From positions 62,001-126,000 of the forward strand of contig CAYRNF010000003.1 in assembly GCA_964425695.1 (NCBI GenBank): a stretch of DNA of 64,000 nucleotides. Direction: 5' to 3'. The position numbers and the translations under genes were made by a program. Below, in pieces: positions 33,702 through 41,472 of the stretch (its first letter is position 1; the number at the start of each line of letters is the position of its first letter). Below the pieces are notes generated by a model that was not told the origin of the DNA, did not search any database, and saw only the letters and a list, made by a program, of their open reading frames with translations. Source of the stretch: JAKPBU01 sp964425695 (GTDB taxonomy: Bacteria > Pseudomonadota > Gammaproteobacteria > Xanthomonadales > Xanthomonadaceae).

Positions 33702-34178
33702 ATGAACGGTCGCCGCGACCCTTGGGCCATGGACTTCCTCGTAAAGAACATGCGCTTCCTGAATGCGCATCCTGAGTTCCGCGGACAGGTCGCGGCCGGC
33801 GAAGCAGCGGGCGTCGGGCAACCCGCCATCAGCAAGATCATTCAGGGCCAGACGAAGGAGCCCGGATACCGCACCGTCATGGGGCTCGCGCGCCACTACG
33901 GCGTATCGATCGACGATTTGCTGAATCGTGACCTTGAGCAGCACGGCGTGTCGGCCCCGTCGCAGCCAGTGGGATTAGACGACGCAACCATGGCGCAGGC
34001 GGTGGAACTGCTTTACCTGATGGCCGACGCGCGGCCCGAGGACTGGAGATTCCGCCGCCTCTCCTGGCCGATGATTCAGGTCGCTGCGAAAGCCATCAGC
34101 CGTGCTGAAGGTGACGCGCGCAAGGCGATGGCCGGGCTACTTTCTGACCTGCCGAAGGAAGTCACCCATGGCGCTTGA
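33702..34178 (+). CDS. Phage repressor-like HTH (XRE) protein
   Basis: A 158-residue protein. The N-terminal HTH is GEAAGVGQPAISKIIQGQTK, followed by YRTVMGLARHYGVSIDDLL, the XRE pattern. The C-terminal half is helical and lacks an S24 autoprotease, so RecA-stimulated self-cleavage is not expected; induction might depend on another protein. Operator arms lie directly upstream of its start and recur before the early operon. It is the best candidate for the lysogeny repressor. Confidence 0.75.
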   Translation: MNGRRDPWAMDFLVKNMRFLNAHPEFRGQVAAGEAAGVGQPAISKIIQGQTKEPGYRTVMGLARHYGVSIDDLLNRDLEQHGVSAPSQPVGLDDATMAQAVELLYLMADARPEDWRFRRLSWPMIQVAAKAISRAEGDARKAMAGLLSDLPKEVTHGA

Positions 34179-34479
34179 TCCTGCGTCTTTGAAGACGCTG
34201 GCCCTTGAAATTGCCGCATCAATGCCCCCTCCACCACCGCCACCTGCGCAGCACGCGACAGACGTATCGCCACGTGGCATCAAGATCGCCAGAATCGAGC
34301 GCATCGCGCGTCGTTACGAATGGCCTGATGCTATTCCGCACTTTCTGCAGACGCGTGGCGTGCCCTACATCACCGACCTGACAGAACCGCAGCTAGACGA
34401 TCTCCTTTCGCGCATGGAAGGCTACGTCGATGCCGCCGAAACCGGCTGCAGTCTTGACGACTGCCTGCCAGCCACTTAA
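34168..34479 (+). CDS. Protein of unknown function in the immunity operon
   Basis: A 103-residue protein starting MALDPASLKTLALEIAASMP with a poly-Pro stretch (PPPPPP) around residue 25 and a helical C-terminus. It overlaps the end of the repressor gene by 11 bases, with AAGGAAG upstream, so it is probably expressed in the lysogen. Confidence 0.65.
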   Translation: MALDPASLKTLALEIAASMPPPPPPPAQHATDVSPRGIKIARIERIARRYEWPDAIPHFLQTRGVPYITDLTEPQLDDLLSRMEGYVDAAETGCSLDDCLPAT

Positions 34480-34504
34480 CCCAACGTTTTAAGGGACTAG
34501 GAAG

Positions 34505-35089
34505 ATGAGGAAGCTGATTGCGGTTGGGTGTCTTGCTACGCTGACGGCGTGCGCAGCGCAGCCTTCGCTCGTAAAGCAGACGAATTCTGGTTTGCCTGAG
34601 GCGCGCTTCGTCGGCGCAAGTGCTCAATCCGTCAGGGACAAACTAGCGCTTGCATGTGCTTCCGCGGGCTCCGCAGTTGCATCTTCAGACTATGCGGTGA
34701 CATGCACGCGGAGGGACAGCTCCGGGCGCGGCACGATGGCGCAGTTGATGCTCGGGAATGCGTGTTCGGACACGCCTTACGAGAAGATCGAGTTCACCAC
34801 GGTGCAAACAGGCGAGGATGTGTTCGTGACGGCTCGAGGCTGGATGGAGATCAAGAAGTGCTTCGGCGATGTCCAGCGAGTTGAGTACGACCGCAACAAC
34901 CACTTCCGCAACGACATCCAAAACGGCCTAGATCGCGCTGTGGCCGCCCATGACGCATCTCGCGGTCAAGGAGCCGGCGGGGCAGCACCACCCACGACGA
35001 CCTCGGCACCTGCAATGCAACCTCCGGTCACGCTGGAACGCGACCCCTCCAAGCGCTGTGACTCATGCAGCCGGATCGGTAAGCCATGA
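34505..35089 (+). CDS. Secreted lipoprotein, probable moron / superinfection exclusion candidate
   Basis: A 194-residue protein starting MRKLIAVGCLATLTACAAQP, a clear type II signal peptide with lipobox LTAC (Cys16) and good AGGAAG ribosome-binding site. The mature domain has four further Cys and a low-complexity Pro/Thr/Ala tail ending CDSCSRIGKP. It sits in the repressor operon and is less GC-rich than the early genes. Lipoproteins next to repressors often alter the envelope or block superinfection; that function is inference. Confidence 0.7.
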   Translation: MRKLIAVGCLATLTACAAQPSLVKQTNSGLPEARFVGASAQSVRDKLALACASAGSAVASSDYAVTCTRRDSSGRGTMAQLMLGNACSDTPYEKIEFTTVQTGEDVFVTARGWMEIKKCFGDVQRVEYDRNNHFRNDIQNGLDRAVAAHDASRGQGAGGAAPPTTTSAPAMQPPVTLERDPSKRCDSCSRIGKP

Positions 35090-35129
35090 CCGCGTGTGCC
35101 TACCGTTCGTCGGTTGGCTAGGCTATGTA

Positions 35130-35169
35130 TTCCTTTAGGCATTGACAGCTAAATTCCCATAGGCATACT
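35130..35169 (+). promoter_or_regulatory. Rightward early promoter with repressor operators
   Basis: TTGACA (35142-35147), 16-base spacer, CATACT (35164-35169). A perfect operator arm TTCCCATAGGCAT (35154-35166) fills the spacer, and a degenerate copy (TTCCTTTAGGCAT, 35130-35142) overlaps the -35, 24 bases apart. Genes from 35214 onward follow. Confidence 0.7.
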
Positions 35170-35213
35170 TCATCCGTCGCCCAGTTCCCGGGCAAGCCCG
35201 AAGGGCGAGACGG

Positions 35214-35420
35214 ATGCAGAACCCTCAGCGCCAGATCCACGACCGCCAGGTACCGCATAGCGCGGCAGTCCTGCGCACGCCTCCCCATGAGCGGCCTCTG
35301 AGCCCCGCGGCGGCGCGCTTCGTGCCGGCCGAGCCCGATCCCTACGACCGCTATGTCGAGCCCAGCGAGGCCGTGCGGGCTGCCTGTGCCCGGGCTCGGG
35401 CGCGTGGTGGTGACGCGTGA
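35214..35420 (+). CDS. First gene of the early operon, unknown function
   Basis: A 68-residue Arg/Pro/Ala-rich protein starting MQNPQRQIHDRQVPHSAAVL. Its stop overlaps the next GTG start. No family was recognised. It begins about 40 bases downstream of the predicted transcription start of the early promoter. Confidence 0.6.
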   Translation: MQNPQRQIHDRQVPHSAAVLRTPPHERPLSPAAARFVPAEPDPYDRYVEPSEAVRAACARARARGGDA

Positions 35421-35698
35421 GCAGCCTGGCAGCCATCGACGCCGCGATCGCGCAACTGTCCGGCTGGCCAGGACACGCGATGCAGCGGGCGGCCAACGGA
35501 CTCAACGAAGCCCGAGCCGTCATCGCCGAACTGATCGATGCGTGCACAGAGCACAACGCCGCCCTGCGCGAACACGGCGCAGCCTTCGCCCAAGGCCACC
35601 ATGGCGAGATCGGTTGGCAGCGTCGAGTGCAAGACCGTTTGAACGATGCAACGGTGCGCATGGCCGCCGCCCTCCGCGCAGTCGGTCCTCAGCCATGA
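35417..35698 (+). CDS. Small helical early protein
   Basis: A 93-residue helical protein with GTG start (GTGA overlap), beginning MSSLAAIDAAIAQLSGWPGH. Ala-rich, no recognised motifs. It overlaps the next gene by 4 bases. Confidence 0.6.
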   Translation: MSSLAAIDAAIAQLSGWPGHAMQRAANGLNEARAVIAELIDACTEHNAALREHGAAFAQGHHGEIGWQRRVQDRLNDATVRMAAALRAVGPQP

Positions 35699-35847
35699 GC
35701 GCCCACGACATAACGCCCAATCCTCGCGGCGCGCATCCGGTGTTCGAAGCCCTGTTCGAAGGCATGCGCGCGCACGGGCTGCTGCCTAACCGCCAGGCAG
35801 ACGCGGACGAGCAGCACGACGACGACACCACCGAGGCCCGCCCATGA
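35695..35847 (+). CDS. Small acidic early protein
   Basis: A 50-residue protein starting MSAHDITPNPRGAHPVFEAL with an acidic tail (DADEQHDDDTTE). ATGA overlaps join it to both neighbours. No family was recognised. Confidence 0.55.
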   Translation: MSAHDITPNPRGAHPVFEALFEGMRAHGLLPNRQADADEQHDDDTTEARP

Positions 35848-36005
35848 CCGCCTTCGCGCTGTGGTCCGCGGCCAACCCTGGCCCGGCCGTCGCCCTCGCC
35901 TATCTCGCCGCCTGCGTCCTGTTCTCGGGCGGCTTCCTCTGCGGTGCGCTGGCGGGCAGGTCTGCGCCGGAACGCCGCCGCTATCGCCAAGGAGCCTCGT
36001 CGTGA
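35844..36005 (+). CDS. Small single-pass membrane protein
   Basis: A 53-residue protein with one hydrophobic segment (about residues 13-37, PAVALAYLAACVLFSGGFLC) and a basic C-terminus (ERRRYRQ). The positive-inside rule places the C-terminus in the cytoplasm. Early membrane proteins of this size can be exclusion or host-takeover factors; that is inference. Confidence 0.6.
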   Translation: MTAFALWSAANPGPAVALAYLAACVLFSGGFLCGALAGRSAPERRRYRQGASS

Positions 36006-36196
36006 TCGTGACCGACCTTCGCACCTACCGTTCCGCCATCGAGCAGGGCCAGCGCATCGGCGTCAGCCAGAAGCAGGCGGTGCATGCCGTCGCCCTGGAG
36101 CGCCGCCGCGGTGAAAGCGGCCGAGGGACCGTGCAGCTGTTCCAGCGCGCCGCGATGCGCGGTGGAAACGAGCCCTCGCCGCCGGCAGCTGCGTGA
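36002..36196 (+). CDS. Small basic early protein
   Basis: A 64-residue basic protein with GTG start overlapping the upstream stop, beginning MIVTDLRTYRSAIEQGQRIG. Basic helix region (ALERRRGESGRG) might bind nucleic acid. No family was recognised. Confidence 0.55.
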   Translation: MIVTDLRTYRSAIEQGQRIGVSQKQAVHAVALERRRGESGRGTVQLFQRAAMRGGNEPSPPAAA

Positions 36197-36477
36197 TGGA
36201 AACGCAATCGAACTCAGCCAGTCCGGCCAAGGTGCTGGAGACCGTGCTCAAGGCGATTCCATGCGCGCATCTGGTCGAGGAGATAGACCTGCAGGCCGAG
36301 CCCTCGGTCGTGCGTTTCACGTGGCGTGGGACGCGCTATCGCGTGGACGATGCACTTCGATGCGATGAGGTCGGCGATGGCGTCCTGATCGGCAGCGACC
36401 AAGCAATCCTGCTGGAGCGAGTGCTTCGCCTCACGCAAGCCGCCATCCGTTTGCACGGCTCGGTGCTGCCCGCATGA
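36196..36477 (+). CDS. Early protein of unknown function
   Basis: A 93-residue protein starting METQSNSASPAKVLETVLKA. TGATG overlap at the start and ATGA at the end. Alpha/beta pattern with VVRFTWRGTRYRVDDAL as a strand-turn-strand. No family was recognised. Confidence 0.6.
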   Translation: METQSNSASPAKVLETVLKAIPCAHLVEEIDLQAEPSVVRFTWRGTRYRVDDALRCDEVGDGVLIGSDQAILLERVLRLTQAAIRLHGSVLPA

Positions 36478-36716
36478 ACGCTGTCGTCCGCATGCGCACG
36501 CGGTTCACGCCGCCATTCGCGAATCCCGATCCGGAGCGCATCCAGCCGAAGCGCCTGGTGCTGCAGCCGATCCAGTGGGGCAAGCGCGACCCGACGCTGG
36601 CGCGCGGCGTGTGCCGTGCGATCCGCGAAGCCATGCCCGAGATCGTCATCCCTTTCCACCCGAAGCACGACCGCAAGCTGCGCACCTACCTGCGCGAGCA
36701 CGGCATCCACCACTGA
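36474..36716 (+). CDS. Small basic early protein
   Basis: An 80-residue, Arg/Pro-rich protein starting MNAVVRMRTRFTPPFANPDP and ending in His residues (REHGIHH). Coupled to the previous gene. No family was recognised. Confidence 0.6.
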   Translation: MNAVVRMRTRFTPPFANPDPERIQPKRLVLQPIQWGKRDPTLARGVCRAIREAMPEIVIPFHPKHDRKLRTYLREHGIHH

Positions 36717-36727
36717 GGACCGACTGC

Positions 36728-37243
36728 ATGTTCCAGCTCAACGCCCACGAGGCCAGCATCAGCAACGTCAACCAGCGCATCGAGCGTCACGGCGATGAGC
36801 GCGCCCTGGCGGTGGACATCAAGTTCCACCTGTCCACGGCTAACACCGTGCTTGACGCTTTCGACAAGGGCCTGCGCGAAGCGCTGTTCCGCAAGCCCGG
36901 CAAGGGCGAGCAACAGGATCTGCCGATCAACGACAACCCGCTCACCGCCGTGAAGTTCCCGGCGCTCGAAGCGCAGCGCCTGGCTCACGAGTTCACCGGG
37001 TACGAGCTGCAGATCGACGGCCTGCTCGACATCGGCGACCCGATCATCCTGATGGATGTGAAGCTCAGGAAGTTCGTTGCCGATCCGAAGGAAGGCGGCA
37101 GCGTGGAACTCAGCTTCACCGCGTCTGCCAACGTCGACGCGTCCGAGCTGACCGAGATCGGCGAAGCGCTGATCCGCGAGGACGTGCGCCTGACGGTCAC
37201 GCCGCCGAGCAAGCAGGCAGACGAACTGCCGAAGGCGGCATAG
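36728..37243 (+). CDS. Conserved early phage protein, possibly involved in recombination
   Basis: A 171-residue protein starting MFQLNAHEASISNVNQRIER. The order of strands (LAVDIKFHLSTANTVLDAF, GSVELSFTASANVDASELTE) and position before the Bet gene suggest a conserved early DNA-metabolism protein, but no function was assigned. It precedes the hairpin-rich non-coding block. Confidence 0.65.
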   Translation: MFQLNAHEASISNVNQRIERHGDERALAVDIKFHLSTANTVLDAFDKGLREALFRKPGKGEQQDLPINDNPLTAVKFPALEAQRLAHEFTGYELQIDGLLDIGDPIILMDVKLRKFVADPKEGGSVELSFTASANVDASELTEIGEALIREDVRLTVTPPSKQADELPKAA

Positions 37244-37259
37244 CGAACGCATGCCGAAG

Positions 37260-37479
37260 GGGCGAGCCGGCCTTGCGCCGGTAGGGCGAGCCATGTGGAC
37301 CGGGTGGTACCTGCGCAGGGGAACCGGTCTGTTTCACCACCGCCTGCGTGCCCTGCCCCACACCGATGCGCCACGAGGCGCTGACAGCCGGGAAAGACCG
37401 GCACCCGAATCTCCAGGCGACTGCGGCGCCCCGGCCCTCCCCAGCCGGCAGCCTCGACGCCCGCGACCGCAGCGCGGGC
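37260..37479 (+). ncRNA. Candidate structured non-coding RNA block inside the early operon
   Basis: The 265 bases between 37244 and 37508 hold no convincing gene, in an operon whose other genes mostly overlap. They contain at least four stem-loops: CCGGC/GCCGG (37267-37281) flanked by direct repeats GGGCGAGCC (37260 and 37284); ACCGG/CCGGT (37299-37328) enclosing CCTGCGCAGG; GCCGG/CCGGC (37387-37402); GCCCGC/GCGGGC (37459-37479). Strand and function are inferred. Confidence 0.4.
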
Positions 37480-37508
37480 AGGTTCATCACCCAACCGAGG
37501 ATCAATCC

Positions 37509-37766
37509 ATGCCGGTCATCCAGATGATCGCGGTCAAGTCGTCCCAGATCCATGCGATCGGTCACGACCCGGACACGCAAACGCTTGCCATCCAGTTCCA
37601 CAAAGGCTGGGGCCGCGACCAGCGCCCGGGCTCGATCTACCACTACGAAAACTTCGACGCTGCTGCATTCGAAGCATTTCGCAACGCCGAGTCGAAGGGC
37701 AAGCACTTCGGCCAGCACATCAAGCCGTTCGCCGATCGCTACCCCTACACCAAGATCGCCGCCTGA
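37509..37766 (+). CDS. KTSC-domain protein
   Basis: An 85-residue protein starting MPVIQMIAVKSSQIHAIGHD. It has KTSC features: VKSSQIHAIGHDPDTQTLAI, the strand around SIYHYENF and the C-terminal GKHFGQHIKPFADRYPYTKI. KTSC domains are small and sometimes fused to nucleases or chaperones; function is unknown. It stands just before bet. A longer upstream frame would cover the hairpin block and is rejected. Confidence 0.8.
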   Translation: MPVIQMIAVKSSQIHAIGHDPDTQTLAIQFHKGWGRDQRPGSIYHYENFDAAAFEAFRNAESKGKHFGQHIKPFADRYPYTKIAA

Positions 37767-37798
37767 CGCGCGGCCCGACGCAACTGCACGGGAGCACC

Positions 37799-38701
37799 AT
37801 GAATCAGCTCGCACGCAATCCCCAGCGCGAAGGTGCGCTGGTTACCGCGGAACAGGCCGAAGCCATCCGCACCGCACTCAAGACCAGCCTGTACCCGGGC
37901 GCGAGCGACGGGTCCGTCGATATGGTCCTGGCGTACTGCCAAGCCGGCGGCCTCGACCCGATGACGAAGCCGGTGCACATCGTGCCGATGTGGATCCCGG
38001 AAAAGAAGGAAGGCAACCGCGTCGTGCGACCGGGGCAGATGCAGGACGTGATCATGCCGGGCATCGAGCTGTACCGGACGAAGGCGCACCGCACAAGCGA
38101 ATACGCCGGCCAGGATGAAGCGGAGTTCGGGCCGACGGTTACGGAGAAGCTGGGCGGCGTGGACGTGCGCTATCCCGAATGGTGCAAGGTCACGGTGTAC
38201 CGCATCACCGCTGCCGGTGTGCGCCCCTACTCAGCGAAGGCCTACTGGCTCGAGTCCTACGCCACCGCGAAGCGCGACAGCGACGCGCCGAACGCGATGT
38301 GGAAGAAGCGCCCTTTCGGGCAGCTGGAGAAATGCGCCGAGGCGCTGGCGCTGCGCAAGGCGTTCCCGGAAGCCGTCGGCGCGCAACCGACTGCCGAAGA
38401 AATGGAGGGCAAGTCGCTGGTGATCGAAGGCCAGGCGGTGCCTGCGCCTGCGCCTGCGCCCGCGCGCGCTGAGCCTGCCCAACTCCCTCACTACAGCGAT
38501 GCGGAGTTCGCCGAGAAGCTACCCGCGTGGCGCCAGATCATCGCGGACGGCAAGAAGACGCCGGACGCTTTGATCGCGGTCCTGCAGACGAAGGCGCGCT
38601 TCACCGAAGACCAGCTGCAGCAAATTCGCCAGCCGGCTGCGAAGCCTGCACCCAATCCCGACTTTCCTTTGGCTGACGAAGAGCAGCAGGCAGAGGGTTG
38701 A
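37799..38701 (+). CDS. Phage recombination protein Bet (RecT family annealing protein)
   Basis: A 300-residue protein. The Bet/RecT core spans residues 15-200 (YCQAGGLDPMTKPVHIVPMW, GIELYRTKAHRTSEYAGQDE, KKRPFGQLEKCAEALALRKA). It anneals complementary single strands left by the exonuclease. The C-terminal region is Pro/Ala-rich followed by an acidic tail. It works with the YqaJ exonuclease two genes downstream. Confidence 0.93.
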   Translation: MNQLARNPQREGALVTAEQAEAIRTALKTSLYPGASDGSVDMVLAYCQAGGLDPMTKPVHIVPMWIPEKKEGNRVVRPGQMQDVIMPGIELYRTKAHRTSEYAGQDEAEFGPTVTEKLGGVDVRYPEWCKVTVYRITAAGVRPYSAKAYWLESYATAKRDSDAPNAMWKKRPFGQLEKCAEALALRKAFPEAVGAQPTAEEMEGKSLVIEGQAVPAPAPAPARAEPAQLPHYSDAEFAEKLPAWRQIIADGKKTPDALIAVLQTKARFTEDQLQQIRQPAAKPAPNPDFPLADEEQQAEG

Positions 38702-38705
38702 GCGC

Positions 38706-39272
38706 ATGGCACGGGAGCACCACGGACTGACCGACACGCCGGAGTACCGCGTCTGGAGCAACATGAAGACGCGTTGCTACAACCCACGGAGCATCGGGTT
38801 CAAGGACTACGGTGCGCGCGGAATCCGCGTTTGCGATGCGTGGGTTAGGTCGTTCACCGCATTCCTGCGTGACATGGGAAACCGACCAACGGATCAGCAC
38901 TCGATTGAGCGGCTCGACACGAACGCTGACTACTCGCCAAGCAACTGCGTGTGGGCGACGCCAAGGCAGCAGGCCAACAACAAGCGGACCACGGTTAGGC
39001 TCGGTAAAGACCCGATCGCAGAGGTTGCCCGCGCCACCGGCGTCAAGCGAAGAACGCTGTACTACCGCGTCAAGAGGGCGAAGCGAGGCCACGACCCGCT
39101 TGGTCCTCAGCTTCTCACGCTTGCGCACGCAGGAATCGAAGACACCGTCGCCGGCTGGTCCAAAAGGACGGGCATCAAGGCTTCCACGATCACGATGCGT
39201 GTCAAGAAGTATGGCTGGCCCGTGTCGAGAGCACTCACGAAAGGAGCTTCCAAATGCGCACCATCTCGTTGA
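38706..39272 (+). CDS. HNH-like putative homing endonuclease between bet and exo
   Basis: A 188-residue protein. The N-terminal segment (YRVWSNMKTRCYNPRSIGF, IRVCDAW, then SIERLDTNADYSPSNCVWAT) matches HNH-type phage endonucleases. Two C-terminal DNA-binding-like repeats follow (PIAEVARATGVKRRTLYYRV and VAGWSKRTGIKASTITMRVK). It separates the otherwise paired bet and exonuclease genes and overlaps the exonuclease start by 19 bases. Codon use is less GC-biased than neighbours. A mobile intergenic homing endonuclease is the likeliest reading. Confidence 0.65.
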   Translation: MAREHHGLTDTPEYRVWSNMKTRCYNPRSIGFKDYGARGIRVCDAWVRSFTAFLRDMGNRPTDQHSIERLDTNADYSPSNCVWATPRQQANNKRTTVRLGKDPIAEVARATGVKRRTLYYRVKRAKRGHDPLGPQLLTLAHAGIEDTVAGWSKRTGIKASTITMRVKKYGWPVSRALTKGASKCAPSR

Positions 39273-40969
39273 TCCAGGGGACAGAACAGTGGCTGGCCCA
39301 CCGCCGCACCACGCGCAACGCCAGCGAGGCACCGGCGCTCATGGGCGCGTCGCCCTACATGACGCGCGCCGAGCTGATCCGCCAGCACGCCACCGGCATC
39401 GAGCGCGAGATCGACGAAGCAACGCAGGCGCGCTTCGACCGCGGGCACCAGGTGGAGCCGGCGCTGCGCGCGCTGGCGGAACGGATCCTCGGCGAGGACC
39501 TGTACCCGGTAACCGGCGTCAGCGACGACGGCTATCTGGGCGCCAGCTTCGACGGCGTCACGCTCACGGAAGACGTTTTCATCGAGGCGAAGCAGCCGAA
39601 CGCGGAGAAGATGGCGCAGGTGCGCGCCGGCATGCTTCCTCCGGTTGACGAGTGGCAGGTCGCGCAGCAGTTCGCCGTGTGCGAGACGGCCGACCGCTGC
39701 CTCTACCTCTGCGGCGATGGCACCGAGGACGGCACCGCCGTGCTCACTGTGGCCCGCGCCGAGGTCGAAGCCACCGGCGCCATCGAGAAGCTGCGCGCCG
39801 CCTGGGCGCAGTTCGATGCCGACGTAGCCGCGTACATGCCGACTCCTGCAGCTGCGCCAGCCGCCGCCGGCCGCGCGCCCGACCAGCTGCCCGCCCTGCG
39901 CATCGAGCTGACCGGCATGGTCACCGAGAGCAACCTGCGCGAGTTCCGGGACCACGCGATTGCGGTGTTCCGCGGCATCAGCACGGACCTGCAAACCGAT
40001 CAGGATTTCGCCGACGCCGAGCAGACGGTGAAGTGGTGCAAGGACATCGAGGACCGGCTGAAGGGCGCAAAGGACCACGCGCTGAGCCAGACCGCCAGCA
40101 TCGACGACCTGTTCCGGAGCATCGACGCCATTGCCGCGGAAGCGCGCGCGAAGCGGCTGGAGCTGGAGAAGCTGGTGACGCGCGAGAAGGAGTCGCGCCG
40201 CGCTGAGATCGTGGCCAAGGCGCGGGCATCGGTGCAGGCGCACTACGACGCGATCAACGCCACGCTGGGCCAGCACGCGCTGGTGGTGCCGGCAACGCTG
40301 CCGGCGCTGCTGGGCGCGGCCATCAAGGGAAAGCGCACGCTGTCCAGCATCCAGGACGCGGCCGATGCCGCTGCCGCGCAGGCCAAGATCGACGCCAGCC
40401 AGGTCGCGGAGCGCACGCGCGCCTGCATCGCGGTGCTGGGCGAGTTCGAAGAGCATGCCGGGCTGTTTGCCGACCGCGTGCAGCTGTGCGCATCGAAGCA
40501 GCCCGACGACCTGCGCAACCTGGCGCGCGCCCGTGTGGCGGAGCATCAGCAGCGCGAGGCCGAGAGGCTGGAGCGCGAACGCGAGCGTATCCGGCAGGAA
40601 GAGGCCGACAAGCTGGCACGCGAGCAGACACAGAACACCCCGAGGGCCGTTGAAGCCGAGCAGGCGTTGCCCGCTGCCGGCGGAGGCATGGGCAACTCAA
40701 CCGGGGAGCTTCGGGCGGCTGGAGAACCGGGGATTGGTATAGCGAAACCGCCCGCCTCTACCGCGGCGTTCAAGCTGGGCGACCTAAACGGCTGGATCGC
40801 GCCGCTGTCGATCAGCGCCGACGGCTTGGCCTCGCTGGGCATCAAGCCGGTGCGCAAGCAGGGCGCCGCGCAGCTGTACGCCGCCAACGATCTGCCGCGC
40901 ATTTGCGCGCAGCTGACCCAGGTCATCGCCGGTGCGCCCGCGCGCGCCGCCGATAAGCAGGCCGCGTGA
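39254..40969 (+). CDS. YqaJ-type viral recombinase exonuclease with long C-terminal extension
   Basis: A 571-residue protein. The N-terminal lambda-exo-like nuclease (residues 1-190) has the metal site Asp100 and Glu111-x-Lys113 (LGASFDG, FIEAKQ). Lambda exo is about 226 residues; here about 350 extra residues form coiled coils (around 240-480) and a C-terminal domain (SISADGLASLGIKPVRKQGA). This phage thus has an exo-annealing recombination pair with Bet. The extension may bridge the two or contact replication proteins. Confidence 0.88.
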   Translation: MRTISLIQGTEQWLAHRRTTRNASEAPALMGASPYMTRAELIRQHATGIEREIDEATQARFDRGHQVEPALRALAERILGEDLYPVTGVSDDGYLGASFDGVTLTEDVFIEAKQPNAEKMAQVRAGMLPPVDEWQVAQQFAVCETADRCLYLCGDGTEDGTAVLTVARAEVEATGAIEKLRAAWAQFDADVAAYMPTPAAAPAAAGRAPDQLPALRIELTGMVTESNLREFRDHAIAVFRGISTDLQTDQDFADAEQTVKWCKDIEDRLKGAKDHALSQTASIDDLFRSIDAIAAEARAKRLELEKLVTREKESRRAEIVAKARASVQAHYDAINATLGQHALVVPATLPALLGAAIKGKRTLSSIQDAADAAAAQAKIDASQVAERTRACIAVLGEFEEHAGLFADRVQLCASKQPDDLRNLARARVAEHQQREAERLERERERIRQEEADKLAREQTQNTPRAVEAEQALPAAGGGMGNSTGELRAAGEPGIGIAKPPASTAAFKLGDLNGWIAPLSISADGLASLGIKPVRKQGAAQLYAANDLPRICAQLTQVIAGAPARAADKQAA

Positions 40970-41472
40970 TGGCAGACGGATCGATCGTCACCGCGCCCAG
41001 CGGCTGGGGATACCGGCCCGGCGTGATCCTGGGCGGCGATGTTGCGGCCGCCCTGCCCGAGCTCCCGCTGCTCGCGCGCGTCGATGCGCGGCAGCGAGTG
41101 CGCACCGTCGGCGAGGCCGTGGCGTCCGTGCCCGGGCTGCTGGAGCGCGTGCGACCCCGCGACCTGCAGGCCAAGTACGGGCTTCCGCAGGGCACGGCCA
41201 GCGCCCTGATCGCGCAGCTGAAGGCCGGCGGCGACGCAGCTGCAGCAGTAGACGATGACGCCGGCACGGTGGCGAGCCGCATCCTGCGCCTGCTCGCCGC
41301 CGGGGACGCCACTACCGGCGAGATCGCAGCCGAACTGAACCTGCGTTCGAAGCTGGCCGGCTCGCACCTGGCATGCATGCATAAGCGTGGACGCATCAAG
41401 CGGGAGCCCTACCCCGGCGACCCGACGCGCGGCATTCGCCGCGGCTGGCTGTGGAGCCTGATCAATGGCTGA
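40969..41472 (+). CDS. Winged-helix DNA-binding protein
   Basis: A 167-residue protein beginning MADGSIVTAPSGWGYRPGVI (the TGATG overlap favours this ATG over the one 3 bases earlier). The C-terminal part looks like a winged helix (ILRLLAAGDATTGEIAAELN, then HLACMHKRGRIKREPYPG). It lies between the exonuclease and the cytosine methyltransferase and may regulate either. Confidence 0.6.
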   Translation: MADGSIVTAPSGWGYRPGVILGGDVAAALPELPLLARVDARQRVRTVGEAVASVPGLLERVRPRDLQAKYGLPQGTASALIAQLKAGGDAAAAVDDDAGTVASRILRLLAAGDATTGEIAAELNLRSKLAGSHLACMHKRGRIKREPYPGDPTRGIRRGWLWSLING

